A stretch of DNA of 17,490 bases from Leishmania donovani (lineage: Eukaryota; Euglenozoa; Kinetoplastea; Trypanosomatida; Trypanosomatidae), in NCBI RefSeq assembly GCF_000227135.1, contig NC_018232.1:164735-182224 (forward strand), in the 5' to 3' direction. The notes under the pieces are model-generated. The model saw nothing but the letters and a program-made list of their open reading frames with translations. It had not been told where the DNA came from and made no database searches. Position 1 is the first letter of the stretch, and each line of letters begins with the position of its first letter. Position numbers and translations under genes: made by a program. Of this stretch, positions 1 through 10,600 are shown piece after piece.

Positions 1-230
1 ACGGGACAGCGACGAACAAGTTCTTCTACATGTACGTGCAGCAGCTGAACTACGTGATCCGCTTCTTCACGCTGAACCACCCGATCCTGAACGCGGAGGT
101 GGAGGAGATGCTGAAGCAGCACACGCACCTGTTCCTGCAGCACTACCAGTCGAAGATGAACGCGATCAAGACGGAGAAGGAGATCAAGGCGCTCAAGAAC
201 CTGCTGTACTCGTGCAAGCGTGCCGTCTAA
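1..230 (+). CDS. 3' end of an unidentified gene (partial, 5' truncated)
   Basis: An open frame enters from the left edge (first full codon at 3) and ends at TAA 228-230, giving about 75 C-terminal residues. Codon choice is strongly G/C-ending (repeated CTG, CAG, ATC, AAG, GTG), as expected of a real kinetoplastid gene and unlike the spacer that follows. The peptide looks like a helical C-terminus. An aromatic and hydrophobic stretch (YVIRFFTLNHPIL) is followed by a charged helix with many Lys, Glu and Gln (KTEKEIKALKNLL) and a basic end (CKRAV). I see no transmembrane segment, targeting signal or catalytic motif. I do not recognise the family; a C-terminal helical domain of a large complex subunit is possible but unproven. 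The gene is on the same strand as everything else in the window. Confidence 0.85.
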   Translation, partial: GTATNKFFYMYVQQLNYVIRFFTLNHPILNAEVEEMLKQHTHLFLQHYQSKMNAIKTEKEIKALKNLLYSCKRAV

Positions 231-472
231 GCGCGGGCGGCCGTGGGCTTGCATGCTGGAGTGTGCGTGGCAGTGCAATGAGCGGTTCTTAGGGTTACGG
301 CGAAGGTGTCCGACCGCTTCGCTGGGGTTTACTGGTGCGCTTGCTGTTGCGGAAGGTTTCGCAAATCGGAAAAGGCGGAGTAGCGTGAGAGAGGAGCCGC
401 TGTGTGCGTGTGTGTGTGTGTGCCGTGCTGCCCAACGGTGAAGCTGGAACGAGCGCGGCGTCGCCGGTAAAC

Positions 473-492
473 GGGGGGGGGGGGGGGGGGGG
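473..492 (+). repeat. Run of 20 consecutive G
   Basis: Twenty uninterrupted G on the + strand, about 240 bases after the stop codon of the first gene, so probably in its 3' UTR or just beyond. G runs of this length can form G-quadruplexes in DNA or RNA and are prone to slippage, so the exact length may differ between copies or be a sequencing artefact. A second run of ten G lies at 991-1000. Confidence 0.95.
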
Positions 493-1386
493 CAGGGGTG
501 CGCAGGGGGTTTAGTCTCTCCTCTTTAGGTGTGTGTGTTGTTTTTCCGTGTGTTTGGTCGGAGGATGCGGCTGGTCGCCGTGTGTGTTTGTGGGCCAGGA
601 AAAGGACGAAAAGAGCGGGCCGCAACCGCCCCGTCCACTCTCTCCCTCCTCCTCTTCCTCCTCCTTCCCCTCCCCGGCACGCGAGGCGGAACGGACGGGT
701 ATGGAGATAGGCTGGGTGATGGCCGTTCAAGAAGGTGCGAAGGGAGCGGGAATCAAAGGGGTTGGGGGGCGTTTGGTGGCGCTTGTCGACGGTAAGAGCG
801 TGGCATGTGATGGCGGCAACCTCATGGCAGCATCGCACACACATATGCTTACCCTCCCCCTCTTTCTCGACATGTGCGCCGGCGGATGCCCCGCTTTCGC
901 CTCCCTCCCTCTCCCGTTCCCCTCGCACACCCTTGGAGGACCTCTCTCAAGTGTGCGTGCGCTTGACCCTTCTTCGTGTCTGTGTGTGTCGGGGGGGGGG
1001 TGATGCTGCGGATGACAAGGATGATGTCCCGCAGTGGCCTGTATGGTCTTCTCGCCCGCGTATGCATCCCCTCTTCCTCGTGTTGTTTCGCTCACGAGTG
1101 GATAAGATAGTAAGGCGAAATCGAAGAGGGGTCAGTCTTTTGATCGTTGCGCTGGCGACGTCAACGCCGCAACCCTTCTCCCATCCTTCTTTCTTCGCTG
1201 TTTGGGTCCCTCTGCCCTACCCGCTTTCGACCATCATCACCACCACCCACTTGGTGGCTCCTGTGCATGGGTGCTCCATCACCGTTGCCACCCTCTGTGT
1301 CGCTCTCTCTCTCGCCCTCCCTGCTGGGTTTTGTGGAGCGTGCGTGTCGATGTGTCGAGCGAGAGAGACGTATCACGGTGCAGTGA

Positions 1387-1407
1387 TGGTGGTGGTGGTG
1401 GTGGTGG
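1387..1407 (+). repeat. TGG trinucleotide repeat (7 units)
   Basis: Seven tandem TGG units, followed by two more G, in the non-coding stretch before the MECR-like gene. It is a simple microsatellite. G pairs at three-base spacing could allow a weak two-layer G-quadruplex. No function can be assigned. Confidence 0.9.
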
Positions 1408-2789
1408 GGTTTGGAGCAGCGTAGCCGAGGGATGTGGAGGCTTTGAGCGGAAGATGCGCGTGTGTGCGTGAGTAAGATGGGAGGAGGCGGCGATGGTTTC
1501 TCGACTCGCGCAGCGCACGCGCTCTTTCCGCTGTCGTCGTTCATAGTTTATGTTGTGCCCTAAGGTCCACCTGAAAAGAGTAGTGTGCGCATAGACGCGT
1601 GTGTGTAGGAATCAGTAACGAGCGCACGTCGTCCGAGGCCGGACCTGCGTGTCGGTGGCTGTCAGTGCAGTGCTCGGCGCAGAGGCGCGTCCGAAGGCAC
1701 GCGTGCACATGGGTGCGCGAGCCTCTCCCTCCATTCGACAGACCGTTTTCCCCTCCAGCCATTGGCTCTCCTGTTAATGAGCGTTGTCGCTGAGGGTGCC
1801 GGATAGTGTGGGTCCCGCGCCCAACAGCATCCATCACCACCCATCACGCAGATACTCCGGCCGCTGCCACGAAGGTTAGCGTCCCCCTCCCCTCCCACCT
1901 GGCCCACTGAGGCTGCACGGAGCAACTCGTCCCGCTGTCTCTCTCTCTCTTTCGGCATACACCGCACCCATCGAACACTATGATTCGCCACCTCTCCTCT
2001 CCACGTCTCCTCCCATATACACACACACGCGCGCGCACTACCGCAGCACCACACGAGCAACCAACGAACGTGACGCGGCGTTTTGCTGTTGTTGTTGTTC
2101 ACCTACCGACATCCCCTCCCCCAACCACCACCATCCGTGCGCCACGCCACCGCTGCATCGACATCACCTCTTCGAGCCCCCCTCCTCCCCTGGTCGAGCA
2201 GCAGTAGCAGTATATACACACGCAAGAACGCATAGGGAAGTGAAAAGAGAGGGCAATCCGACCTCTCTCCGTCGAGGGTACGGAGTCGTCAGCGGACCGC
2301 GTGCAGAGGAACGTCCATCGACTGCGCGGCTCCCTCTTCGTCTTTCCGCTCCCCTACCAAGCAAGCGCGCTAGGACGCGCGCGAGCTCACACGCGCACCG
2401 GCCTGTAGGCACCCCTCCCTCCCTTCCCCCTCTGTCTCTGTTTCTGTCTCTGTCTGTGTGTATGTGTATGTGTATGTGTCGGGGTGGGGGCGTGTATCAT
2501 CACTAACCACACACACACTCGCAGCCACTGTAGGCCTGGCAGGCGTTATAGTAGTTCTCGTAGCACTAGTAGTAGTAGCAGCAGGCCCCACCAGTGGTCA
2601 CTCCGTGCCTTTCTCAATCTCCGCATACGCCTGTCTTCGCATCCTTGTCCTCGGCTAAGTACGTGCCGAGTCGCGGTCGCACAGGCACACAGAGACGGAG
2701 TCCGAGTACGAGTGGCGAACGTGGGTCTGCGTGTGTGCATGCAGCAGAACGCCGCAAGTAGCTCCACCCCCACCGCCACTTTCTCTTAG

Positions 2790-2822
2790 CAACTCCCCTC
2801 TGTCTCTCTCTCTCTCCCGCAG
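2790..2822 (+). promoter_or_regulatory. Predicted spliced-leader acceptor (pyrimidine tract plus AG) for the MECR-like gene
   Basis: An almost pure CT tract (about 2791-2819) is followed by its first AG at 2821-2822. Only seven bases then precede the ATG at 2830. In trypanosomatids the spliced leader usually joins at the first AG after such a tract. A weaker alternative is the AG at 2788-2789, giving a 40-base leader; longer tracts further upstream (2408-2456) are also possible. The match of tract, AG and first ATG supports the chosen start codon. Confidence 0.6.
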
Positions 2823-2829
2823 GCGCAGC

Positions 2830-3852
2830 ATGGCCAAGGTGGCCTCCGCTGGTTGGCGCTACGCCCGCTGCGGCCCCATCAGCCAAGTGCTAGCCTACGA
2901 AATGTTTGACATCACCCCTGGTAAGGAGGAAGCGGTGGTGCAGATGGCAACGGCGCCCTTGCATCGCGTCGACGCCGCTGTCGTGAACGGCACGGCGCTC
3001 GGCCGCAAGCGCGTCAACATGGCATCCTTTCCCCGTATCGGCGGGTGCGAAGGTGTGGGCAAAGTGGTGCGTGCTCCGGCAGCTGCTGCAGCGACGCCTT
3101 CGCCGGTGAAGGAGGGCGACACGGTGTGGGTGGCGCCGCTGCATGGCACGTGGGCGACGAACATCGCAGTGCCGGTGTCGCAGCTGCATAAGATTGATCC
3201 GAGGCAAGCGGAGATGGCGGCAACGGCCTCCAACTTCCTCGTAGCCCAGCAGCTGCTGGATGGCTATGCCCGGCTGCAGAAGGGCGACATCGTCATCCAG
3301 AACGGCGGAAGTAGCCTAACCTCTCTAGCGGTCTCGGCGTTGGCCAAGGCCTACGGTGTAAAGGTGCTGACCGCCGCCACGCCGAGTGCTCGCTTCGCAG
3401 ACGCGAAGCAGCGACATGCGAAGTACGGCTCTGACGTCTTTGAGTACAACGGGGCCGGGTCGCGCGCAATGCAGGCCGCCGTTGGCAAGCGCGGCGCCGC
3501 CCTCTACCTCAACGGCGTCGGCGGTCGCTACTTCGACTCGCTTCTCAAGTGCGTCGGCCCTATGGCGCACGTCGTCACGTACGGCGCGCAGAACGGCTTC
3601 GGCCTGTTCATCTCCGGCTCCAGTCTCATCTACAACGAGGTCACCATGGCTGGCCTGTTTGCCCCCACGTTCCTGAGCTCGATGTCCTACGGCGAGCGTC
3701 AGGCAAAGCTGGAGTTTGTGCTGAGGGCCGTGCAGGAGGCCGGCATCGCCTACCCGATGGCAACGGCACCGTCGCTGGAGAAGCTCCCGGAGGTCTGGGA
3801 CGACGTGTACGTCAACGGCGGGCGCAAGGCCGTCGTGAAGATGGCGGCCTGA
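2830..3852 (+). CDS. Zinc-free medium-chain oxidoreductase, trans-2-enoyl-CoA reductase (MECR/ETR)-like
   Basis: A 340-residue protein with the layout of mitochondrial trans-2-enoyl-thioester reductases, which use NADPH for the last step of type II fatty acid synthesis. Residues 1-110 form the GroES-like half, with GCEGVGKVV at 72-80 and GDTVWV soon after. The nucleotide-binding half has QNGGSSLTSLAV from 157, where the family has its dinucleotide-binding turn, then LNGVGG near 227-232 and GPMAHVVTYGAQ from 243. The MDR zinc-ligand pattern is absent, as expected for this branch. The family length is about 340-370 residues. ATG 2830 is the first ATG in the frame, and the upstream extension is non-ATG and low-complexity. 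The mature enzyme would be expected in the mitochondrion, but the N-terminus (MAKVASAGWRYARCG) is only a weak presequence. The segment that normally holds the catalytic tyrosine (G-x-Y) reads NGTA here, so activity is uncertain. A quinone oxidoreductase-like role is the main alternative. Confidence 0.85.
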   Translation: MAKVASAGWRYARCGPISQVLAYEMFDITPGKEEAVVQMATAPLHRVDAAVVNGTALGRKRVNMASFPRIGGCEGVGKVVRAPAAAAATPSPVKEGDTVWVAPLHGTWATNIAVPVSQLHKIDPRQAEMAATASNFLVAQQLLDGYARLQKGDIVIQNGGSSLTSLAVSALAKAYGVKVLTAATPSARFADAKQRHAKYGSDVFEYNGAGSRAMQAAVGKRGAALYLNGVGGRYFDSLLKCVGPMAHVVTYGAQNGFGLFISGSSLIYNEVTMAGLFAPTFLSSMSYGERQAKLEFVLRAVQEAGIAYPMATAPSLEKLPEVWDDVYVNGGRKAVVKMAA

Positions 3853-4661
3853 GAGCAGCGCCGCCACCGGTTGTGTTGGCGCGTGTTCATGTCGCACCTG
3901 TCCCGAAGTCGAAACGAAAGACACACGTGTTGCTCCCGATGTTGCGGGCGCGGCGCGCGTCGCACCTGTGGTGGGCGAGTAGGACGACGATGCGCTCCTC
4001 CGACCCAGATGGGGTTGTGGTGGATGAGGTACACCGTATGGCGCACAGGGGAAGATGGCCATAGGTCTGTGTGTGTGTGTGTCCATTCAAGCACTCGAGT
4101 AGACGAGATGACGTGCGCGTGGTGTCCTGCACCGCAGCGGCGGAGAGGGCGATGGTGCGATGGGCAGAGAAAGATGAAGAGAGCGGTTGGGGCAATGATG
4201 CGCCCAGCCCACACCTTTGTCGTGTTGTTCCAGAGCACGCGCCATGTCGCTCCCTCGTCGAGTTACACCTCCTCCCCCTTCTTCCTCGGCTGCTGATGGG
4301 CCTCCTCCGCTTTCGCTGCACACGCACGCACAAACACGTGCACAAACCTACACATGTGTATAGGCATATAGAAATTTAAGTACACACATCACGCGCGCGA
4401 CACCGTAGAGGCAGTCTGTCCGTCTGTCTGCGTCATCGCCGTCGTCGTAGGTAGTCTTTTCTGTTGTGTGGCTTCCCTCTCTCCCTCTGCGTCTTTCCGC
4501 CCGCCTCTTCTCTTGTTGTCGTCATAGATCGGTCACCAGCCACCCAGCATCCGGTCGGTGGAAGCGCCGACGCTCCCCCTTATCACTACCACCGCCACAT
4601 CTCTCTCTCTCTCACGTTGTATTACGTACGTAGACGTCCCCACCCAGCGCCTACCGACTCC
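3853..4661. other. Intergenic region between the MECR-like gene and the giant coiled-coil gene
   Basis: About 810 bases with no convincing gene. It holds the 3' UTR of the MECR-like gene, a TG repeat (about 4068-4082), an A/T-richer patch around 4350-4385, and two pyrimidine tracts before the next gene (4471-4523 and 4599-4620). Open frames across it have no recognisable domain and poor codon bias. Confidence 0.7.
4471..4633 (+). promoter_or_regulatory. Predicted spliced-leader acceptor region of the giant coiled-coil gene
   Basis: Two candidate acceptors are visible. A long tract (4471-4523) leads to AG at 4526-4527, giving a 134-base leader. A shorter CT tract (4599-4620) leads to AG at 4632-4633, giving a 28-base leader. 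Neither leader contains an ATG, so both predict initiation at 4662. Confidence 0.55.
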
Positions 4662-7600
4662 ATGCAACCGAAATTGGTGCTGCCCAGCTCGCAGCCTCTA
4701 AGGATCTCAGCGCAGTATCCAGTGGGGTCGTCTTCGGCAGAACCGTCATCATCATCGGCCGCGGCTCGGCCTCGAGGGTCGTATGGCGTGTCCATCGACC
4801 CTGCACAAGCCCCGAATGTCGCCGCCGTGGCGGTAGCGACGCCACTGCCGCCACCATCTTCCTCGTCACGACTTCTGCAGGAGATCGAGGAAACCCGTAA
4901 ACTCCTTCGCACCTTCCGCTCGTTGAAGGAGCGCGGCGCGAGCCGTGCTGAGCTGGCAGATCTTCACCTCCGTGTCAAGGCCCTCAAGGCGGCGCAGCAG
5001 TGCCAGCAACCAAATTCCGGCGCATGCAAGGCGACAGCTCTCCCTCTGGCTACGTCCACTACCGCGGACGCAGAAGCTGCTGCAGCAACAGCAGCGGCGC
5101 GTCCGTCGCTCGCTTGCTCACCCAAGGCGGCGCCACCATTGCCATGCGTGCACCGTCACGCAGACGTCGCATTCCACGAGGGAGCAGCTGGGTGGACTGC
5201 GGAATCAAGCCACAGTTTGCATCAACCTCAGCAGCGAGGCGTCGAGGAGGCGCACGTTGCACATCGCGACGGACGGCTACCGGAAGGCAGGCATCATCAT
5301 CACCATCACCGTCACCGTCACCGCCACAATGACGTCCGTGTGGACCGGGCGGCATCGCTGTCCATCTCTACGAGCCTATCTACAGCCGCAGCACAGGCTT
5401 CGACGGCAGTGTGCAACGGCATCTTTAACGCCGCCAGCAGCGGCAGCGCTGGCGTTTGCAGTGCCGTGGCGCTGCAGCCAAGCACGGCGTCGGCAGTGCC
5501 CGGATACCTTGTGCAGATCAGCTCGATCGTCTTTGCCATCGCGCTCGCGGAGGCGCACACGCGTCGTGAGATCGCGCAACGATGGGAGCGCCGGTGGCTG
5601 CGGCACTGGGCGAACTTCAAGGAGGAGCGCATCGCCATAGCCCTGCGCCCGCCCACCACAGCGACAGCGGCGCTGTCACGTCCGCAGCTGCAGCCGGAGA
5701 GGTGGGCGGAGGCTGCCCCGATGGCGCTACCTCACGAATGGCAGCAGCGGCAACAGGCGGTGTCGCCGGCGACGGCGAGTGTGGAGGGGAGCAGTGTTGC
5801 GACAGCCACCGCAGCCCGCACTGTCGGCGCTTCTCTTGCGCCAGTGCCGGCCAAGAGCGTTGGGGAGGCGTTCACAGCTACAACAAGCAGCCCAGCGGTG
5901 GCGGGTCTTGAAGAGACGTCGCCGCTCTCGGCCGGTCACCGCAGTGGCGACGAGGCGCACCATGTCGCTGAAGAACAAGAGAAGACGATCCCCGACGTGG
6001 ACGACGCCGCTGTGGCAAAAGACTTGCTGGCGTGGGCAAGCCCTCTTCCACAGCACCAGCAGCATCCGGCAGCACCGGTAACAGAACAAGAGTTAGAGGC
6101 GAGCGCATGCGCCGCTGCTGATGCGACTGCCGAAGCGGCTGCAGCCATGAGGAACGTGGAGGACGAAGAAGCTACCGCGCGCACAGCGACGGAGAGCGCT
6201 GCGGCAGAGGCACGGAAGCGTATGAAGATGGCTGAAGTCACAGCGCGCCTCAGAGCTGAGGAGCCGCAGGAGTCTGTGCAGTCATTCATGGCCGCTGAAG
6301 CAGGGGCCCGTGTCACCCTCGAAGGCGATGAGGCCCGCTTGAGGATCTCGCACGTTGCAGCGGAGAGGGACGGCGCCCAGCGCGTTGCCCTTGCGGCAGC
6401 AGAGGCGGAGTCTCGGCGGAGAGCGCAGGAGGAACAGGTGCGTCAGGAGGCAGCCGCGCGAGCAGCGGCGGCCAAGAGAGAGGAAGAGAAGGAGCGAGAA
6501 GCTGCTGCGCGTCGTGCGGCCGAGGCGCAACAGCAAGCTGCAGCAGACACCGAAGCTGCAGAGCGGCGTTCCGTGGAGCAGCAGTGGCAGGAAGCCGTCC
6601 GTCTGTCCGAGTCACTTCTGTCCGATCGGATCAAGGATGCTGTTGCAGCGGCTCCGCCGTTGGCTTACTCGAAGGGCACGCGTGCACCCGAACGTCCATC
6701 GCGCGATGAGCTAGCAATGATGGAGGACGCACAAGCAAGAGAGGCCGCGGACGCGCAGGCCTGCCTACGTGAGCGGCAGCAAGCAGCGGAGCAGGGTGTT
6801 GCGGCTTTCGGCGCAGCAGCGGATGCTGTGCTTGGTGAGTGGATCAGCACGGCAGCGATGGAGGCCGAGCAGGCAGCGTCGGTTGAGGCAGCCAGGCGGA
6901 GAAAGGCAGAAGAAGCCGCAGCTCAAGCGAAGGCTGTGGCGCAGGAGAGGGCATCTGCGGCTGAGGCTGCACGCGCCGCGGTCGCACGGACCGAAGACGA
7001 AGGCAGGGCTGCACTGACAGCTTCGGAAGAGGAGGTGTGGCAGTGGCTGCAGCTGCAGCACGGAGCTGGCCTTGAGTCGACGCGTCTCGCAGCTCTTGCA
7101 GCCGAGGGAAAGGCCGCGTGCCACCGTGCTGAGGAGGAGGCAGCTGCTGCCCGTCTGACGTTGGAGATGAGTGCATCCAAAGAAGCAGCGCGTGCCAAGG
7201 CCATCCAGGAGGCCGTGCGCTTGCAGGCGGAGCAGCAGGCAGCTGCGATGACCGTTACGCTGTGCTCCGCCGTCGCCGAGTTCTCCAAGAATCTTGTGGA
7301 CGGCTGCCTAGCCGAGGCAGCACAGCAGGTATCCGAACAAGTAAAAGCGGCCGCTCTGGAGGAGTTGCAGATGCAACGGCGCGAGAGGGTCGAAGGGGAA
7401 GAGGCGTCGGCGCGAGATGACACGTACGGCGACGCGCTTGACGAACTGGCGAGACTGCGCGAGGAGGAAGCAGCCGCACAGGTCCGCAAGCGCATGGAGG
7501 TCGAAGCTGTGGCTGTCGCGAAGGAGCAGCAGCAGCAGCAGCAGCAGCGTATGCAAGCGGCTGCGCAGTATTTTCGGATTTGCGAGTTAAGTGAAGCTCT

Positions 7601-10600
7601 GCTGCTCGAATTCCTGCACGACGCTGCCGCCACCGCCGCGGCGGCACGCACGGCAGCCGTCGCTAACGATCGTCTTGCCGAAGCGTCACCGCCGGCTGCC
7701 TTACCAGAAGGGGAAGAGGGAGCAGCGAGCGCTGTCATGGAGGACGGACAGCAGTACCAGCACCACCACCCGTCTGCCGATGACGCCGCTGAAGAGCCGA
7801 ACGCTCGCGCAGACAAGAGGCAGGGGGACGGCGTCGACAGCCCTGACAAGGCTAACGTAGACACAGCAGCACCGGGAGCCGTGGCCGCTACAGCGTCACT
7901 CTCTCTCTCGCCGTCGTCTTCTGCCGGCCCGTCGTCTTTCTTCGTGGAATCCGTCTCTGCGGATGCGACTCCGAGGGCTGTCACAACTGGCGTGCTGCAA
8001 GGCCATGCGGTCGAGGGCTTAGGGCTTCTGTCGCCCACCGTTTTCGTGCACGTCGTCGATGGCCTCCTCTCTGATGTTCTCCGTGATGCAGCCATGGAGG
8101 CGCAGAGGGGCGGTGCTGGTGCTGTCGGCGCGATCAGCGAGGATATAGCAAGCCGAGCACACGCAGGGCAGAGGGCGAGGGAGCACTGCAAGCCCCTGCC
8201 CAACGGCTCCGACGCGTCCTTCGTGTCGATTGGCCATGGCAGCTCGCACTCAACCCTTGGGTGCTCCCCACCGTGGGAGCCGCAGCCGAAGCCTCTGGAG
8301 CTACCGCTCGCCCTCGTGGTCCGTGATGCTGCAGGCGACCGTGTGCCACAAGTGCAGTACACGGGGGGCGAGCCCAAGGACTGTGCGGAGGCTGGCGTGG
8401 TTATTGGCGGGGCCGGCAACGTCACGGCGTCTCCGGCTGAGGTCTCGGACGTGGACAGGTGCGCCCCACACCGGCGCATCGTCTCACCTCTCTTGATACC
8501 ATCAATGGACGTCGCCATCGTCAGCACCTCCTCCACTTCGACAGCTTCAGTAACGGACGGAAGAAGAGGCTGCGCTCGCGGCTCCGCTGGCGCGACTGCA
8601 ACGGCGTCGTCACCGCTGCACTGCTTCTCCACGGCATCCTCGGCCGACGACGACGACGCGGCCTGCAGCTCCCTCACCGCCCCGGGGGCGCCACGCCCGC
8701 TCAATCTGCTGCACCACGGTGTTTTGTCTCCGCTACTGTGCCAGCAGCACGGCGGCAACGGCGGCGTACCCCACGATGGCGGCGAGGCAAGCACGCCTGC
8801 CGACAGTGAAGATGCGACGGGCACTACAACGGTCGCTGCATTGGCTGATCGGCCCTCGTTATCGGAGAATAGCCGAGCAAGACGGCAGCTTCCAGAGAGC
8901 ACTGGGACCGGCGACCACGAGGCCGCCTCCGACGCAGATGGAATGCTGTCCGCGGTGGTCGCAATGGACCACAGAGTCATGGGAATCACAGAGGACTTGC
9001 GCGCTTTTCAGCTAGACGCACCGCCACCGCCACATGGCGCAGCCGAGCAGCGCGCTGGAGTGCGTATCGCTGCCTATGATACACTCACGGCAGACGCTGT
9101 GGCGGCGGTGGCAGACTCTCTGGTGCAGCGCGCGGTTCACGACGCGTCTCTTCTCTTCGACTTTCGGGGGCAGTCGGCAGTGCCGAACACCGACAGCGAT
9201 CACCAGGAGTCTCACGACGCCGTCAAGGTCGACCACGCAGCGGCACCACCGTTTCTTTTCGCCATCGCTCAGAGCCACGAGCAGGGCACGGCGGAAGGCA
9301 AGAGCAGTGACAATGGCAGCGGTGGTGGGACGTCCTCATCCGCTTGCGCCGGGGATGTCGATGCACATACCGAGAAGAGGGCCAGCATCGCGGAGATGGG
9401 CTCAGGCTTCACGAGTGGCGACGCTCGGGAAGCCACCCTGCGTGTTAATCGGTCGCTTTCGCCGGCCGCTGCCGCGGTGGCCGTGGAAGGCATCGCTGGT
9501 TCGCATGCGCCGCTCGCAAGCCTGTCTACCCTCGTCTCCGCCGTGGCGGCACCAAACGACTTCGTGGCTCGGCTGCGGCAGCAAGAGGCAGAGAAGAAGG
9601 CGGCGGCGCATCAACAAAACCGCTACCTCACCAGTCGCGAGCTGGCGCTCGTCGCGGCGCGTTACTTGACGTCGGAAGCGGCCGCAGCGCATGTGATGGA
9701 GGTTGGCCCCACCACCACGCTTTCGGCCCGTGCCGTGGAGCTTGTTCTGTCGGTGGGGCTCGTGCGTGCAGCCACACTGGAGAATCGACGCGCGCGCCGC
9801 CGCATGGAGAAGGCGGAGAAGGGAGACGGGAGCAGCGCCAGGGGCGATGGCAGCACATCGGGTGGCGGTGTGCTCGTGGGAGAGAGCGGGTCGCAGAAGT
9901 TGACCCCAGGCGGTGGAGCTGCCTCAGCGATGATGGACAGCCCGGACGCGCCGCTCCCGTCGCTGGGCGGCGGTGGTGATGGAGGTGGATTTCCGACGGG
10001 TACCATCGGCGGGGCAGGCGCGGCAGGGGACGACGAGGGCGTCAATGTTCAACTCGTGCCACCAACCGCACGTTGCCGCAGCGGCGGCGGCGACTTGAGC
10101 ATGCCTGAGCCTACCGCCTCGAGCGCTGTGGGCGATTTTGCGCACGCGAGCGGGGACGTCAAGGATACGGGCATGAGTGGCGGGCCCACAGATCTGGGGT
10201 CCCAGCCCCTGTCACCGCGGTCGTCGTCATCGATGGGGTCCGCCTCTCAGCCGACGACTGGTGGTGGCGTTAAAGGCGCGCTCGCAGCGAATCCAGCGCA
10301 GCAGCAGGTTGGGGTGCGCGACAAGCTGCCAGCGGACTGGGCCACCGCGCTGCGCGGCGTGGCGGAGCGGGTCGCGCGCGACTTCATCGACTACGCCTCC
10401 CGCCGCGTGCTGCTCGGCCAAGGTGAGGGCCAGTCGAACCAAGATCACCTGCGCACTGCGCGACGCATCCACATCGACGCCCTCGAGGGCGTCGATGTGC
10501 CGGCGCTCTTCACGCAAGAGCTGCAGCCGCGCGATGTGGCGCGGCTGACCTCCTACTACGTCGAGCTAGCGACCAACGGGCCGCGTGACCGCGTCGACCC

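Larger units (their letters stand above)
231..2829. other. Long intergenic region (3' UTR of the first gene, spacer, 5' flank of the MECR-like gene)
   Basis: This is 2.6 kb with no convincing coding sequence on either strand. Open frames here are low-complexity translations of CT, TG and CCT repeats. Simple repeats include TG (401-422), G20 (473-492), G10 (991-1000), seven TGG units (1387-1407), CT (1938-1953), an alternating purine-pyrimidine run (2014-2038), GTT repeats near 2087-2099 and three TATGTG units (2461-2478). Several long pyrimidine tracts, for example 640-675 and 2408-2456, could serve trans-splicing or polyadenylation choice. I recognised no tRNA, snoRNA or retroposon. An RNA gene without strong sequence signature could be missed by eye. 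Confidence 0.7.

Noticed and set aside
329..928. 199-codon minus-strand open frame in the first spacer
   Set aside because: It is made of translated TG, CT and CCT repeats, includes the G20 tract as poly-Pro, and has no conserved-looking segment.
2731..2829. N-terminal extension of the MECR-like protein
   Set aside because: It begins at GTG, its residues come from a pyrimidine tract (repeated Ser-Leu, Pro), and the acceptor at 2822 would remove it.
4464..4661. N-terminal extension of the giant protein upstream of ATG 4662
   Set aside because: The extension begins at TTG with no ATG in frame, and it crosses the likely trans-splice acceptors at 4527 and 4633.
6923..8989. 688-codon open frame on the minus strand inside the giant gene
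   Set aside because: It mirrors the G/C-ending codons of the sense gene, gives Ser/Ala/Cys-rich low-complexity protein, has no domain, and would be the only minus-strand gene in the window.
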